Shown here: positions 42,886-50,053 of the stretch, piece by piece | How the letters are laid out: each line of letters starts with the position of its first letter | Position numbering within the stretch: the stretch's first letter is position 1 | Source: Verrucomicrobiia bacterium | GTDB lineage: Bacteria > Verrucomicrobiota > Verrucomicrobiia > Limisphaerales > Fontisphaeraceae | DNA length: 55,498 bases | Direction: 5' to 3' | NCBI GenBank assembly: GCA_026414565.1 | Contig: JAOAIT010000024.1 | Coordinates: forward strand, 1 to 55,498 | The notes under the pieces: generated by a model | What the model was told of the DNA's origin: nothing | The model's database searches: none | Seen by the model: the letters and a program-made list of their open reading frames with translations, nothing else | Position numbers and translations under genes: made by a program

Positions 42886-45372
42886 CTATTCCACGCGCCA
42901 TTCCAGGATCCCGCCGGACCAGCCCGGCTGCAGTTGCACCTCCAACCGCAGGGCGCGGGTCTCCACCGGCGCAAAAGTCACCCGGTTGAACCGGTCCATC
43001 TCCGTGCCATAGCCACTCGGCTGGGACACCGGCCGCCACTCCTCCCCGTCCCGATACAGCACCCGCCATGATTGCGGCACCCGGCAATGGGCCTGAATGC
43101 GCCGCTCATCCCACCAATACACCTCCACCGCGCGCACCCGCACGGGCCGGCCAAAATCATACTGCACCCACTCCACCGTCCCCCGATGATCCCACCAGGT
43201 GAACCGCGGGATTTTGGCGTCATCCGACGCCGCCGGCTCCACCTGGTCATTCAAGGCCGCCACGGTGTCCCGCGCAAAACAATGCGACGCCGAGGCCCGC
43301 GCCCCGCTGGCGAGCGTCGGCCGCGGCAGCGGCTCGGCCACCAGCGGCGTCTCCGCCATCCACACCCGCATTTCCCCGGCCTGCCGGTTGGCATGTGCAA
43401 AATAAGGAATGGCCATGAAGGTGGCGTTGGACATTCCCGGCACCCGGTTTTGCGGCAGGTACAACGTGTCCGGCCACTCCGCCCGATGCACGGCCACGGC
43501 CGGACCGCGGAGCACCGTCACCCCGCCCAGCAGGCCCGGTTGATGCTCCGCCCGCAGCGGGGCCTCGGGCGGAATCACCAGATGCCGCACACTGCCGCCG
43601 TGATCCACGCCCTCCAAACAGTAAAACAGCGGCCCGCGTTGCAGCGCCACCCGCCCGCGGTTGGCCTCCACCTTCGGATGCGCCTGCACGCGCCGCACCG
43701 GCAGCGGCAGGGACAATTCCACCACCTCGCCCCGCCGCCAGGTGCGCTGCAGGCGCGCATAACCCCGCACCACCTCCACCGTGCCCACCCCGCGCCCGTT
43801 CACCCGCAGCCGCGGCTGCTCACCCCACCCCGGCAACCGCACATACAAGGCAAAATCCACCGCCCGCTCGGGCGTGACCACCAGCTTGATCTCGCCCTCC
43901 CAGGGATAACGCGTGAGCTGGCGCAAGTGCACCGGCACACCCTGCACCGGCACCGTCGTCCGGCTGCCGATGAACAAATTGACATACACCTCGCCCGGCG
44001 CCTGGGCATAAATGCAGCCCGGCAGCGCCCCCATGATCTTGAGAAACATGGGCGGACAACACGGGCAGGAATGCCACGCCCAGCGCTGCCGTTGCGGGCC
44101 GGCGGCCAGCGGATTGTCGTAGAAATACCGGTCCCCGCTCAGGGAAACACCGGTGAGAATGGCGTTGTACAACACCCGCTCCAGTTCATCCGCGTAGCGC
44201 GCCTCGCCCAGCGCCAGATTAAGCTGGTGATGAAAAAATCCCGCCCCCACCGCCGCGCACGTTTCCAGATAGCCGTCATTGGGCAGCTCATAATCCCCGC
44301 CAAACCCCTCATGCTGCGCCACCGCCCCCAGCCCGCCGGTGATGTACATGCGCCGCTGCACCATATTGCTCCACAGCCGCGTGGCCGCCGCCAGATAATC
44401 CGCCCGCCCATTGGCCCGCGCCGCCGCCACCACGCCGGCGCATAACAGCGTGGCCCGCACCGCGTGGCCCTCCAGCGTCTCCTGCTCCAGCACCGGCCGA
44501 TGATCCTGCCCATACGCCCCAAAGCTCTTGCGCCCGGCATGCCGCCCCCGGTTTTCGATCCAAAACTCGGCCAGCCGCAGATACTGCAGCTCCTCCACCG
44601 GCACCGGCATCCGCGCCTTCAAGCCAGGCTCCTCCTTGAACAATCCATACAGCTTGACCAGCGCCTCCTCCGGCAGCGAGTGCCCCGGCACCACGTTCGC
44701 CTTGGGCGGCGGCCCCATCACGTCCGCCATGTGATTCGCCAGCCGCACCGCCACCTCCAGCAGCCGCGTCTTGCCCGTGGCCCGGTAATAATGCACCGCC
44801 GCCTCCACCAGCGCCCCTGCGTTATAGACATCGTGCTGCCAGTTGTCGTCGCCCCCGTTCAGCCCCCACGGCTGATGCGGCCGCTCCAGTTGCGTGTAGG
44901 TGTTGAGATAACCCTGCGGATGCCGCGCCTGCGCCGCCGCTATGCGTTCAATGTAACCATCCACCCGCCCTTCCAGCGCGGCCTCCCGCCGCGCCGCCAG
45001 AAAATCCGCGCTCGCCCGGATCATCTCGTAGATCAAACCATCATACCACGGCGGCCCCGCATGCTGGCCGCTGCGGCCTTCGCGGACCCGGTCAAAATTG
45101 GTCAGTGCCCCGTCCTGCTCAAACTTGGCGAAACAGTCCGGGATCGTCACCTCCCGCCACACCTTGAGTTTGGGCGACCAAAACGCATCCTCGATCACCA
45201 CCTGTGCCACCGGCACGGGCGTGAGCGGGGCCGGCGCCCCCCTGACGCCGCCGGTCAACCCCAGCGCCACCAGACCCACCCGGAGCCAGAGCCGCCAGAA
45301 CCGCGCCCGGGCCCTTGCCGCCGGTTGTCCCTGACCCCGTGCCGCTGTGTGTGCTGCGCTGCTGCATTCCAT
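42886..45372 (-). CDS. GH127 beta-L-arabinofuranosidase-like enzyme with discoidin domain
   Basis: GH127 enzymes remove beta-L-arabinofuranose from plant glycoproteins and arabinans using a Zn-thiolate site. The 828-residue protein has a signal peptide (about 28-45, before the AP-rich start of the mature protein), the (alpha/alpha)6 domain with HEGFGGDYELPNDGYLETCA (Glu and first Cys of the metal site) and SCPCCPP (the adjacent Cys pair, including the nucleophile). All three Cys ligands are kept. A C-terminal F5/8-type (discoidin) carbohydrate-binding domain covers about 680-828. AAGGTG stands before the ATG at 45372, favouring it over the GTG three codons earlier. XylR-like and GH51 genes flank it. 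Confidence 0.87.
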   Translation of the reverse strand: MECSSAAHTAARGQGQPAARARARFWRLWLRVGLVALGLTGGVRGAPAPLTPVPVAQVVIEDAFWSPKLKVWREVTIPDCFAKFEQDGALTNFDRVREGRSGQHAGPPWYDGLIYEMIRASADFLAARREAALEGRVDGYIERIAAAQARHPQGYLNTYTQLERPHQPWGLNGGDDNWQHDVYNAGALVEAAVHYYRATGKTRLLEVAVRLANHMADVMGPPPKANVVPGHSLPEEALVKLYGLFKEEPGLKARMPVPVEELQYLRLAEFWIENRGRHAGRKSFGAYGQDHRPVLEQETLEGHAVRATLLCAGVVAAARANGRADYLAAATRLWSNMVQRRMYITGGLGAVAQHEGFGGDYELPNDGYLETCAAVGAGFFHHQLNLALGEARYADELERVLYNAILTGVSLSGDRYFYDNPLAAGPQRQRWAWHSCPCCPPMFLKIMGALPGCIYAQAPGEVYVNLFIGSRTTVPVQGVPVHLRQLTRYPWEGEIKLVVTPERAVDFALYVRLPGWGEQPRLRVNGRGVGTVEVVRGYARLQRTWRRGEVVELSLPLPVRRVQAHPKVEANRGRVALQRGPLFYCLEGVDHGGSVRHLVIPPEAPLRAEHQPGLLGGVTVLRGPAVAVHRAEWPDTLYLPQNRVPGMSNATFMAIPYFAHANRQAGEMRVWMAETPLVAEPLPRPTLASGARASASHCFARDTVAALNDQVEPAASDDAKIPRFTWWDHRGTVEWVQYDFGRPVRVRAVEVYWWDERRIQAHCRVPQSWRVLYRDGEEWRPVSQPSGYGTEMDRFNRVTFAPVETRALRLEVQLQPGWSGGILEWRVE

Positions 45373-45469
45373 GCCCCGCACCTTACCACATCGTCCGCCG
45401 CCGCGGTTGCAATCTTTTATCTGGAAAATTTCGTATTTTTAGGGGCGCCCGCCGGGGCTGGCGGCGGGA
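45373..45469. promoter_or_regulatory. AT-rich patch between the regulator and the GH127 gene
   Basis: This 97-base gap contains an AT-rich core (45411-45440, with GAAAATTTCG followed by TATTTTTAG) just upstream of GH127. XylR-type regulators bind AATTTCG-like half sites in E. coli, so this is a reasonable operator site. The evidence is similarity of composition and position only. Confidence 0.35.
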
Positions 45470-46669
45470 CTAGTCCGCCACCCCGTACTGGCGCCGGTAG
45501 CGGGCGGGCGGCAGGCCGTAGAACTTGCGAAAAAGACACACCAGGTAGGCGGCCTGCTCCACCCCCACCGCCTGCGCAATCTGCGGCAACTTCCAGTCCG
45601 TGGCGAGCAGCAGCTCGCGGGCGCGCTGCATTTGCACCGCCCGGATTTCCCGCTGCGGCGAGTGCCCCACATGCCGCCGGAAGGCGCTCTCCAGCCAGGA
45701 GCGCGAGCATTTCAAATGACGCACCACCTCTTCCACCCGCAGCCCCCGGCAGGCGTGCTGCCGGATAAACTCCATGGCCCGGCTCACCAGCGGCTCGGCA
45801 AAGGCATACACCTCGGTGGACTGCCGCGTAATCACCCCGCGGGGCGGCAGCAGCAGCGGCGCCGCCGGCGCCGCCGCCCCCGCCATCAACCGGTCCAGCA
45901 TCGCCGCCGCTTCATACCCCACCCGCTCCGCATCGGGCACCACGCTCGACAGCGGCGGCTCGCACAGCTCGCAAAACGTTTCCGCGTTGTCCACCCCCAA
46001 CACCGCCACCTGCCGCGGCACCGACCACCCCAGTTGGCGGCAGGCGTCCAGCACGTGCTGCGCGCGCACATCGTTGCAGGCCATGATGCCGATGGGCAGC
46101 GGCAGCGTTTGCAGCCAGCAGGCCAGCCGCTGGCGCTCCTCCTCGTACGGCCGCTCGCGCACGCTCAGCCATCGCGTCTCAAATATCCACTCCCGTTTCA
46201 GCGCCGGCCCCGCCACCTCCGTAAAACCCTGCCGCCGCTGCAACGACCACGTCTCCCCCAGAAATCCACAATACGCCAGTTGCCGGAATCCCCGCTCCAA
46301 CAAATGCCGCGCCCCCAGCCGGCCAATGGCCACCATGTCGGACGCCACCCGCGGCAGCCCCAGCTCCAGATGCTGATCATTCAAATCCACCACCGGCAGC
46401 CCCCGCTGCCGGAACACCTCCGCCCATTCCGGCGTCGTGGAGCGGCAAATCACGCCGTCCCCCTTCCACCGCCGCAGCCAGTCCGGCGGCGGCGCGCGCA
46501 GCTCGCGCTCGTCCAAAAAAACCGACCACCCGCCGTGCCGCCGCAGATACCGCGCAATGCCGCGCAAGATCTGGCGTCCGTACACCACGGAGGTCTCCAC
46601 AATCAGCGCCACCTGCCGCCGCCGTGCCCCGGCGCGGCCGGCAGATTTGCTCCGCTTGACCTGGCTCAT
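45470..46669 (-). CDS. XylR-like AraC-family transcriptional regulator
   Basis: The 399-residue protein joins a LacI-type periplasmic-binding-protein sensor (about 20-280: QVALIVETSVVYGRQILRGI, CNDVRAQHVLDACRQLGWSV, VAVLGVDNAETFCELCEPPL) to an AraC DNA-binding domain with two helix-turn-helix motifs at the C-terminus (LRVEEVVRHLKCSRSWLESA and KLPQIAQAVGVEQAAYLVCL). This is the architecture of XylR, which activates xylose genes in E. coli. The ATG at 46669 is the chosen start because upstream sequence is Gly/Ala/Glu-rich and lacks domain similarity. It lies directly upstream of GH127/GH51 on the same strand, so it likely senses a pentose such as L-arabinose and controls them. Confidence 0.9.
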   Translation of the reverse strand: MSQVKRSKSAGRAGARRRQVALIVETSVVYGRQILRGIARYLRRHGGWSVFLDERELRAPPPDWLRRWKGDGVICRSTTPEWAEVFRQRGLPVVDLNDQHLELGLPRVASDMVAIGRLGARHLLERGFRQLAYCGFLGETWSLQRRQGFTEVAGPALKREWIFETRWLSVRERPYEEERQRLACWLQTLPLPIGIMACNDVRAQHVLDACRQLGWSVPRQVAVLGVDNAETFCELCEPPLSSVVPDAERVGYEAAAMLDRLMAGAAAPAAPLLLPPRGVITRQSTEVYAFAEPLVSRAMEFIRQHACRGLRVEEVVRHLKCSRSWLESAFRRHVGHSPQREIRAVQMQRARELLLATDWKLPQIAQAVGVEQAAYLVCLFRKFYGLPPARYRRQYGVAD

Positions 46670-46719
46670 GCCCCAGCTTGCTTCACCGGTTACTTCCCCC
46701 TCCCCCGGCCGCCCCCCGC

Positions 46720-46780
46720 TAAAAGCAAAAGCCAGAGTTAAATGGACCTCGGTTGCACCCAACCCATGTAACTCTGGCTT
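46720..46780 (-). terminator. Intrinsic terminator after the lysine-rich gene
   Basis: AAGCCAGAGTTA (46729-46740) and TAACTCTGGCTT (46769-46780) form a perfect 12-base stem. On the minus strand the loop contains an inner hairpin (GGTTG-GGTG-CAACC), and the stem is followed by TTTTGCTTTTAGC, a good T tract. It sits 18 bases after the 21-residue protein's stop. This is the strongest terminator in the window. Confidence 0.88.
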
Positions 46781-46798
46781 GTTGGTTAAAGGTTCAGG

Positions 46799-46864
46799 TT
46801 ATTTCTTCTTCTTGGCGGCTGCCTTCTTCTTGGCAGGCGCTTTCTTCGCCTTCTTATCGGCCAT
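46799..46864 (-). CDS. 21-residue lysine-rich protein
   Basis: The tiny frame starts at the ATG at 46864 and encodes 21 residues, 11 of them Lys. It reads MADKKAKKAP, then AKKK, and ends AAAKKKK. The upstream AAGGAGGTGA (46871-46880) is a near-perfect Shine-Dalgarno sequence, nine bases before the ATG, which is exceptional in this window, where most genes lack a clear one. The gene has its own promoter candidate (47017-47047) and a strong terminator. The AAKK repeats resemble histone-H1-like and HU tail sequences, so DNA, RNA or ribosome binding is plausible, but no family is established. I am confident that it is translated, but not of its role. Confidence 0.75.
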   Translation of the reverse strand: MADKKAKKAPAKKKAAAKKKK

Positions 46865-47005
46865 CGTGTTTCACCTCCTTTCTGCGCAAACTTGCGTCGG
46901 GAGAGAGAGGAGAGAAAATCACGCTTCCTTGAATACCGCCGGAGGAACCAGAAGAGACAAACCACCCTGCGGCTTCTGGCGTGCACCGCGCAGGCTGCTG
47001 ATGGT

Positions 47006-47028
47006 GTGTCATGGCATTTATATGACAC
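47006..47028. promoter_or_regulatory. Inverted repeat over the -10 of the lysine-rich gene promoter
   Basis: GTGTCAT (47006-47012) and ATGACAC (47022-47028) are exact 7-base arms with nine bases between. They overlap the -10 element of the candidate promoter, a standard repressor position. Confidence 0.45.
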
Positions 47029-47047
47029 GCTCCGCTGCTTTCGTCAA
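47017..47047 (-). promoter_or_regulatory. Promoter candidate for the lysine-rich small protein
   Basis: Read on the minus strand, TTGACG (47042-47047) is followed by TATAAA (47017-47022) with a 19-base spacer, or by CATATA with 17. The -35 is a 5/6 match. It would start a leader of about 145 bases before the ATG at 46864. Confidence 0.5.
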
Positions 47048-47269
47048 CTGTCCCGCAAAAAAATCTGCACTTGTGGCTTCGCTCGTCATCTGTCCCCGCG
47101 CCGCTCCACGCATGAAATTTTTTCTGCGTCTGCGTGTCCGCGCCAATAAATCATGCGGCCCGCCGCCGCGTTCTCTCCGCCAGCCGCGATAAAACCTCGC
47201 GCGCATGGGAAGCGAGCGCCTGGGGCATTGCGCCTTTTCTTCTTCGCGGCCTCGCTCTACACTGCCGGC

Positions 47270-48001
47270 GTGGCAAACGAACACGCGACACCGCCTCCCC
47301 CGGTGGCGCTGATCACCGGCGCCGCGGGCGGCCTGGGCAACGCGGTGATCCACGAGCTGCTGGCCCAGGGCTGGCGCGTGGGCGCCGGCTGGCATCGGCA
47401 GCCGTTGACGCCCGCCGGCGAGGCCCTGCTGCCGCTGGCGCTGGACGTGACCTCCACCGCCGGCGTGACTGCGGCCGTCGAGCAGTTGCTGGCCCGCTGG
47501 GGACGCCTCGATCTGCTCGTCCACTGCGCCGGCATCACCCGCGACACCCTCCTGGCGCAGATGCCGCCCGCCGACTGGGACGCCGTGATGCAGGTGCACG
47601 TCAAAGGCGCGTTCCTCTGCGCCCGCGCCGTGCTGCCGGTGATGGCCCGCCAGCGCGCCGGCCACATCCTCCATATCAGCAGCTTTGCCGCCCGCGCCGG
47701 CGCGCGCGGCCAGGCCAACTACGCCGCCGCCAAGGCCGCCCTGTTGGGCCTGACCGTGAGCCTGGCCCGCGAGGCGGCCCCCCACAACGTGCAGGTCAAC
47801 GCCGTCCTCCCCGGCGTGCTGCCCACCGGCATGACGCAATCACTCACCGCCGCGCAGTTGGCCGCGCTCACCGAGGCCAACCTGCTGCGCCGGATGAACG
47901 ACCTGCCCGAGGTGGCCCGCTTCATCGTGTTTCTGGCAGGCATGCGGAATGTCTCCGGTCAAATCTTTCAACTGGACAGCCGGGTGCATTCGTGGACTTG
48001 A
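47270..48001 (+). CDS. Short-chain dehydrogenase/reductase (FabG-like)
   Basis: The 243-residue protein matches classical SDR length (about 245). The cofactor motif is TGAAGGLGN in VALITGAAGGLGNAV, the family NAG motif reads HCAGITRDTL, and the catalytic Ser-Tyr-Lys is formed by HISSFAARAG and YAAAKAALLG. PGVLPTGM resembles the PG motif after the active site. FabG reduces 3-oxoacyl-ACP, and this could be a FabG paralogue or a sugar SDR. I chose GTG at 47270 because it gives normal length and TACACT lies six bases upstream; an ATG at 47153 would add 39 atypical residues. The medium-chain dehydrogenase gene follows after 30 bases. Confidence 0.85.
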   Translation: MANEHATPPPPVALITGAAGGLGNAVIHELLAQGWRVGAGWHRQPLTPAGEALLPLALDVTSTAGVTAAVEQLLARWGRLDLLVHCAGITRDTLLAQMPPADWDAVMQVHVKGAFLCARAVLPVMARQRAGHILHISSFAARAGARGQANYAAAKAALLGLTVSLAREAAPHNVQVNAVLPGVLPTGMTQSLTAAQLAALTEANLLRRMNDLPEVARFIVFLAGMRNVSGQIFQLDSRVHSWT

Positions 48002-48031
48002 TGTCCGGGCCGACTGCGGATCAGTCATGCC

Positions 48032-49066
48032 ATGAAAGCTCTCGCTCTCACCGCCCTGCGCCGTCTGGAATGGATGGAGCTGCCAATGCCCGAGCTGCGC
48101 TCGCCGCACGATGTCCTGCTGCAAGTCCGCTGCGTGGGCATTTGCGGCTCGGACCTGCATTATTACGAAACCGGCCGCATCGCCTCCCGCCGCGTCCAGT
48201 TCCCGTTCGTCCTGGGCCACGAATGCTCCGCCGTGGTCATGGCCACCGGCGCCGCTGTGCAACGGGTCAAACTGGGGGATGAAGTGGCGGTGGACCCCGC
48301 CATGAGCTGCGGCGCGTGTGATCAATGCCGTGCCGGCCGTCCCCACACCTGCCGCCATCTGCGTTTCCTGGGCTGCCCCACCGAGGCGCCGGGTTGTCTG
48401 AGCGAGTTCATCGTCATGCCCGAAACCAGTGTGTATCGCACCTTCCGGCGCATCAACCTGGTCCAGGCCGCCCTCTGCGAGCCGCTCTCCATCGCCCTCC
48501 ATGCCGTGCGCCTCGCCCGCCTGCAACCCGGCATGAGCGTGGGCATCCTCGGCGCAGGCCCCATCGGACTGTGCGTCATGCTGGCCGCCCGCCACGCCGG
48601 CGCCGCGGGCATCTGGATGACCGACCGCCTGCCCTATCGCGTGCAATTCGCCCAAGACCACGGCGCGCGCTGGGCCGGCAACCCCGACACCGAAGATGTC
48701 GTCCGCCACATCCTCAACGCCGAGCCTCACGGGTTGGATGTCGTCTTCGAGTGCGCCGGCCAGCAGGCCGCCCTGGACCAGGCCGTGGACCTCCTCAAGC
48801 CCGGCGGCACGCTGGCGATTGTCGGCATTCCCCGCGAAGAACGCGTCTCCTTCCACATTGACTCGCTGCGCCGCAAGGAAATCACCCTCGTCAATGTCCG
48901 CCGCCAGAATCAGTGCGTGCAGCCTGCCATGGACCTCGTGGCCACCGGCGCGGTGCAACCCGATTTCCTCGTTACACACACCGTCGGCCCGGAAGGAGCC
49001 GCCGACGCTTTCGCCATGGTGGCGGACTATCGCGACGGTGTGATCAAGGCCATGATTGAATTCTAA
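48032..49066 (+). CDS. Zinc-containing medium-chain alcohol/polyol dehydrogenase
   Basis: The 344-residue protein belongs to the sorbitol/threonine dehydrogenase type. Catalytic zinc ligands are in GICGSDLHYYE and GHECSA, and structural zinc Cys residues in CGACDQCRAGRPHTC. The Rossmann cofactor motif is VGILGAGPIGLCVML, followed by the Asp (MTDR) that suggests NAD preference. It has the family's usual length. It is co-directional with the SDR gene 30 bases upstream, so both probably act on one sugar or polyol pathway, and L-arabinose breakdown is possible given the neighbouring arabinosidase genes. Its exact substrate is not visible in the sequence. Confidence 0.88.
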   Translation: MKALALTALRRLEWMELPMPELRSPHDVLLQVRCVGICGSDLHYYETGRIASRRVQFPFVLGHECSAVVMATGAAVQRVKLGDEVAVDPAMSCGACDQCRAGRPHTCRHLRFLGCPTEAPGCLSEFIVMPETSVYRTFRRINLVQAALCEPLSIALHAVRLARLQPGMSVGILGAGPIGLCVMLAARHAGAAGIWMTDRLPYRVQFAQDHGARWAGNPDTEDVVRHILNAEPHGLDVVFECAGQQAALDQAVDLLKPGGTLAIVGIPREERVSFHIDSLRRKEITLVNVRRQNQCVQPAMDLVATGAVQPDFLVTHTVGPEGAADAFAMVADYRDGVIKAMIEF

Positions 49067-49093
49067 CCTCCCCCGCCTCCGCCCCGGCGCCGC

Positions 49094-49984
49094 TCAACCG
49101 GCCGGCAGCCCCTCGCTCTGCAGCCGCCGGATTTCCTCCCCAAATCCCCGCCGGAAGTCCGGATAGCGCGGCTGCCAGCCCAGCTCGGCTTTCAACCGCA
49201 GGTTGCTGACGCGCTTGTGCGTCAAAGCCCGTTTGCGCGGCGCGCGCTCGCCGGCTTCCGCCGCCGGGGGCAGCGGCCGGTGCAGCACCTCCGCCAGCCA
49301 GCCATACAACTCGCGCGGCGTGACCGGGTGATCATCGGCCACATTATAAACTCGCCCCGCCGCCGCGGCGCGCTGCTCCCACGCGGCCAGAATGGCCGCC
49401 ACCACGTCATCGCGGTGAATCATGTTGAGCCAGCGGCCTTCCCCCTCCCCCAGCCGGGCCTGGCCGGCCAGAAATTGTTGCAGCCAGAAACACCGCCCCG
49501 GCCCGTAGATGCCCGCCAGCCGCAGAATGGTCACCGGCAGTCCCGCCGCGCGCCATTCCTGTTCGGTGGCCACCAGCACCTGCGCCGTTTCACTGGCCGG
49601 CGCGGTGGGGCTGTCCTCCGTCACCCAGCCTCCATCCGTCTGACCATAAACGCTGGTGCTGCTCAAATGGATGTACAAATCGGGGGGATCCGCGGCCAGC
49701 ACCTCGCGCAGATGCCGGCCCGCCTCCAGAAACACCTGGCGATACACCTCCACCCCGCCGCGGCTGGAGGAAACACAGTTGATGACCACCTCCCACCGCT
49801 GGCGCAGGGTTTGCACCGCCTCCCGCCGGGTGAGATCCAGGGTGAGCCAGCGCACGCGCTCCAGCGGCGCCGGCACCGGCTCCGCCGCACTGCGCCGCAC
49901 CGCGTGGACTTCGGCGCCGCGCTGGAGAAGCTCTGCCGCCAGCGCCGTGCCCACGTAGCCGCAACCCAAAATCAATGCGCGCAT
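49094..49984 (-). CDS. NAD-dependent epimerase/dehydratase-family protein (YeeZ-like)
   Basis: The 296-residue extended-SDR protein starts MRALILGCGYVGTALAAELL with the GxGxxG cofactor loop. LSSTSVYGQTDGGWVTEDSP holds the SSTSVYG motif. The Tyr-x3-Lys catalytic pair expected in epimerases is not clear (EQEWRAAGLPVTILRLAGIYGPG), which fits the YeeZ subgroup of unknown reaction rather than GalE. NMIHRDDVVAAILAAWE is conserved in the group. It is adjacent to pnp on the same strand, with 69 bases including a hairpin between. Confidence 0.85.
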   Translation of the reverse strand: MRALILGCGYVGTALAAELLQRGAEVHAVRRSAAEPVPAPLERVRWLTLDLTRREAVQTLRQRWEVVINCVSSSRGGVEVYRQVFLEAGRHLREVLAADPPDLYIHLSSTSVYGQTDGGWVTEDSPTAPASETAQVLVATEQEWRAAGLPVTILRLAGIYGPGRCFWLQQFLAGQARLGEGEGRWLNMIHRDDVVAAILAAWEQRAAAAGRVYNVADDHPVTPRELYGWLAEVLHRPLPPAAEAGERAPRKRALTHKRVSNLRLKAELGWQPRYPDFRRGFGEEIRRLQSEGLPAG

Positions 49985-50017
49985 AATCCCGGGCGGACCG
50001 CGGCGCGTTGGGCCCCG

Positions 50018-50032
50018 CAGGCCGGTGGCCTG
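50018..50032 (-). terminator. GC hairpin after pnp
   Basis: CAGGCC-ACC-GGCCTG on the minus strand gives a 6-base stem and 3-base loop, 22 bases after the pnp stop. It has no T tract, so it is a weak terminator or 3'-end stabiliser. Confidence 0.4.
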
Positions 50033-50053
50033 GGCAAACCTTGGGCCTCAGGC

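Larger units (their letters stand above)
46865..47269. promoter_or_regulatory. 405-base region: leader and promoter of the lysine-rich gene, then SDR start region
   Basis: On the minus strand this holds the promoter (47017-47047) and about 145-base leader of the lysine-rich gene. The part from about 47050 onward leads to the plus-strand SDR gene, for which TACACT (47259-47264) lies six bases before the GTG start. I see no further gene; an upstream ATG at 47153 in the SDR frame gives an uncharacteristic N-terminal extension. Confidence 0.5.

Noticed and set aside
47153-47269. N-terminal extension of the SDR gene from ATG 47153
   Set aside because: It adds 39 Ala/Arg/Phe-rich residues with no relation to SDR proteins, has no ribosome site and runs across the candidate regulatory region. 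GTG 47270 fits length and promoter position.
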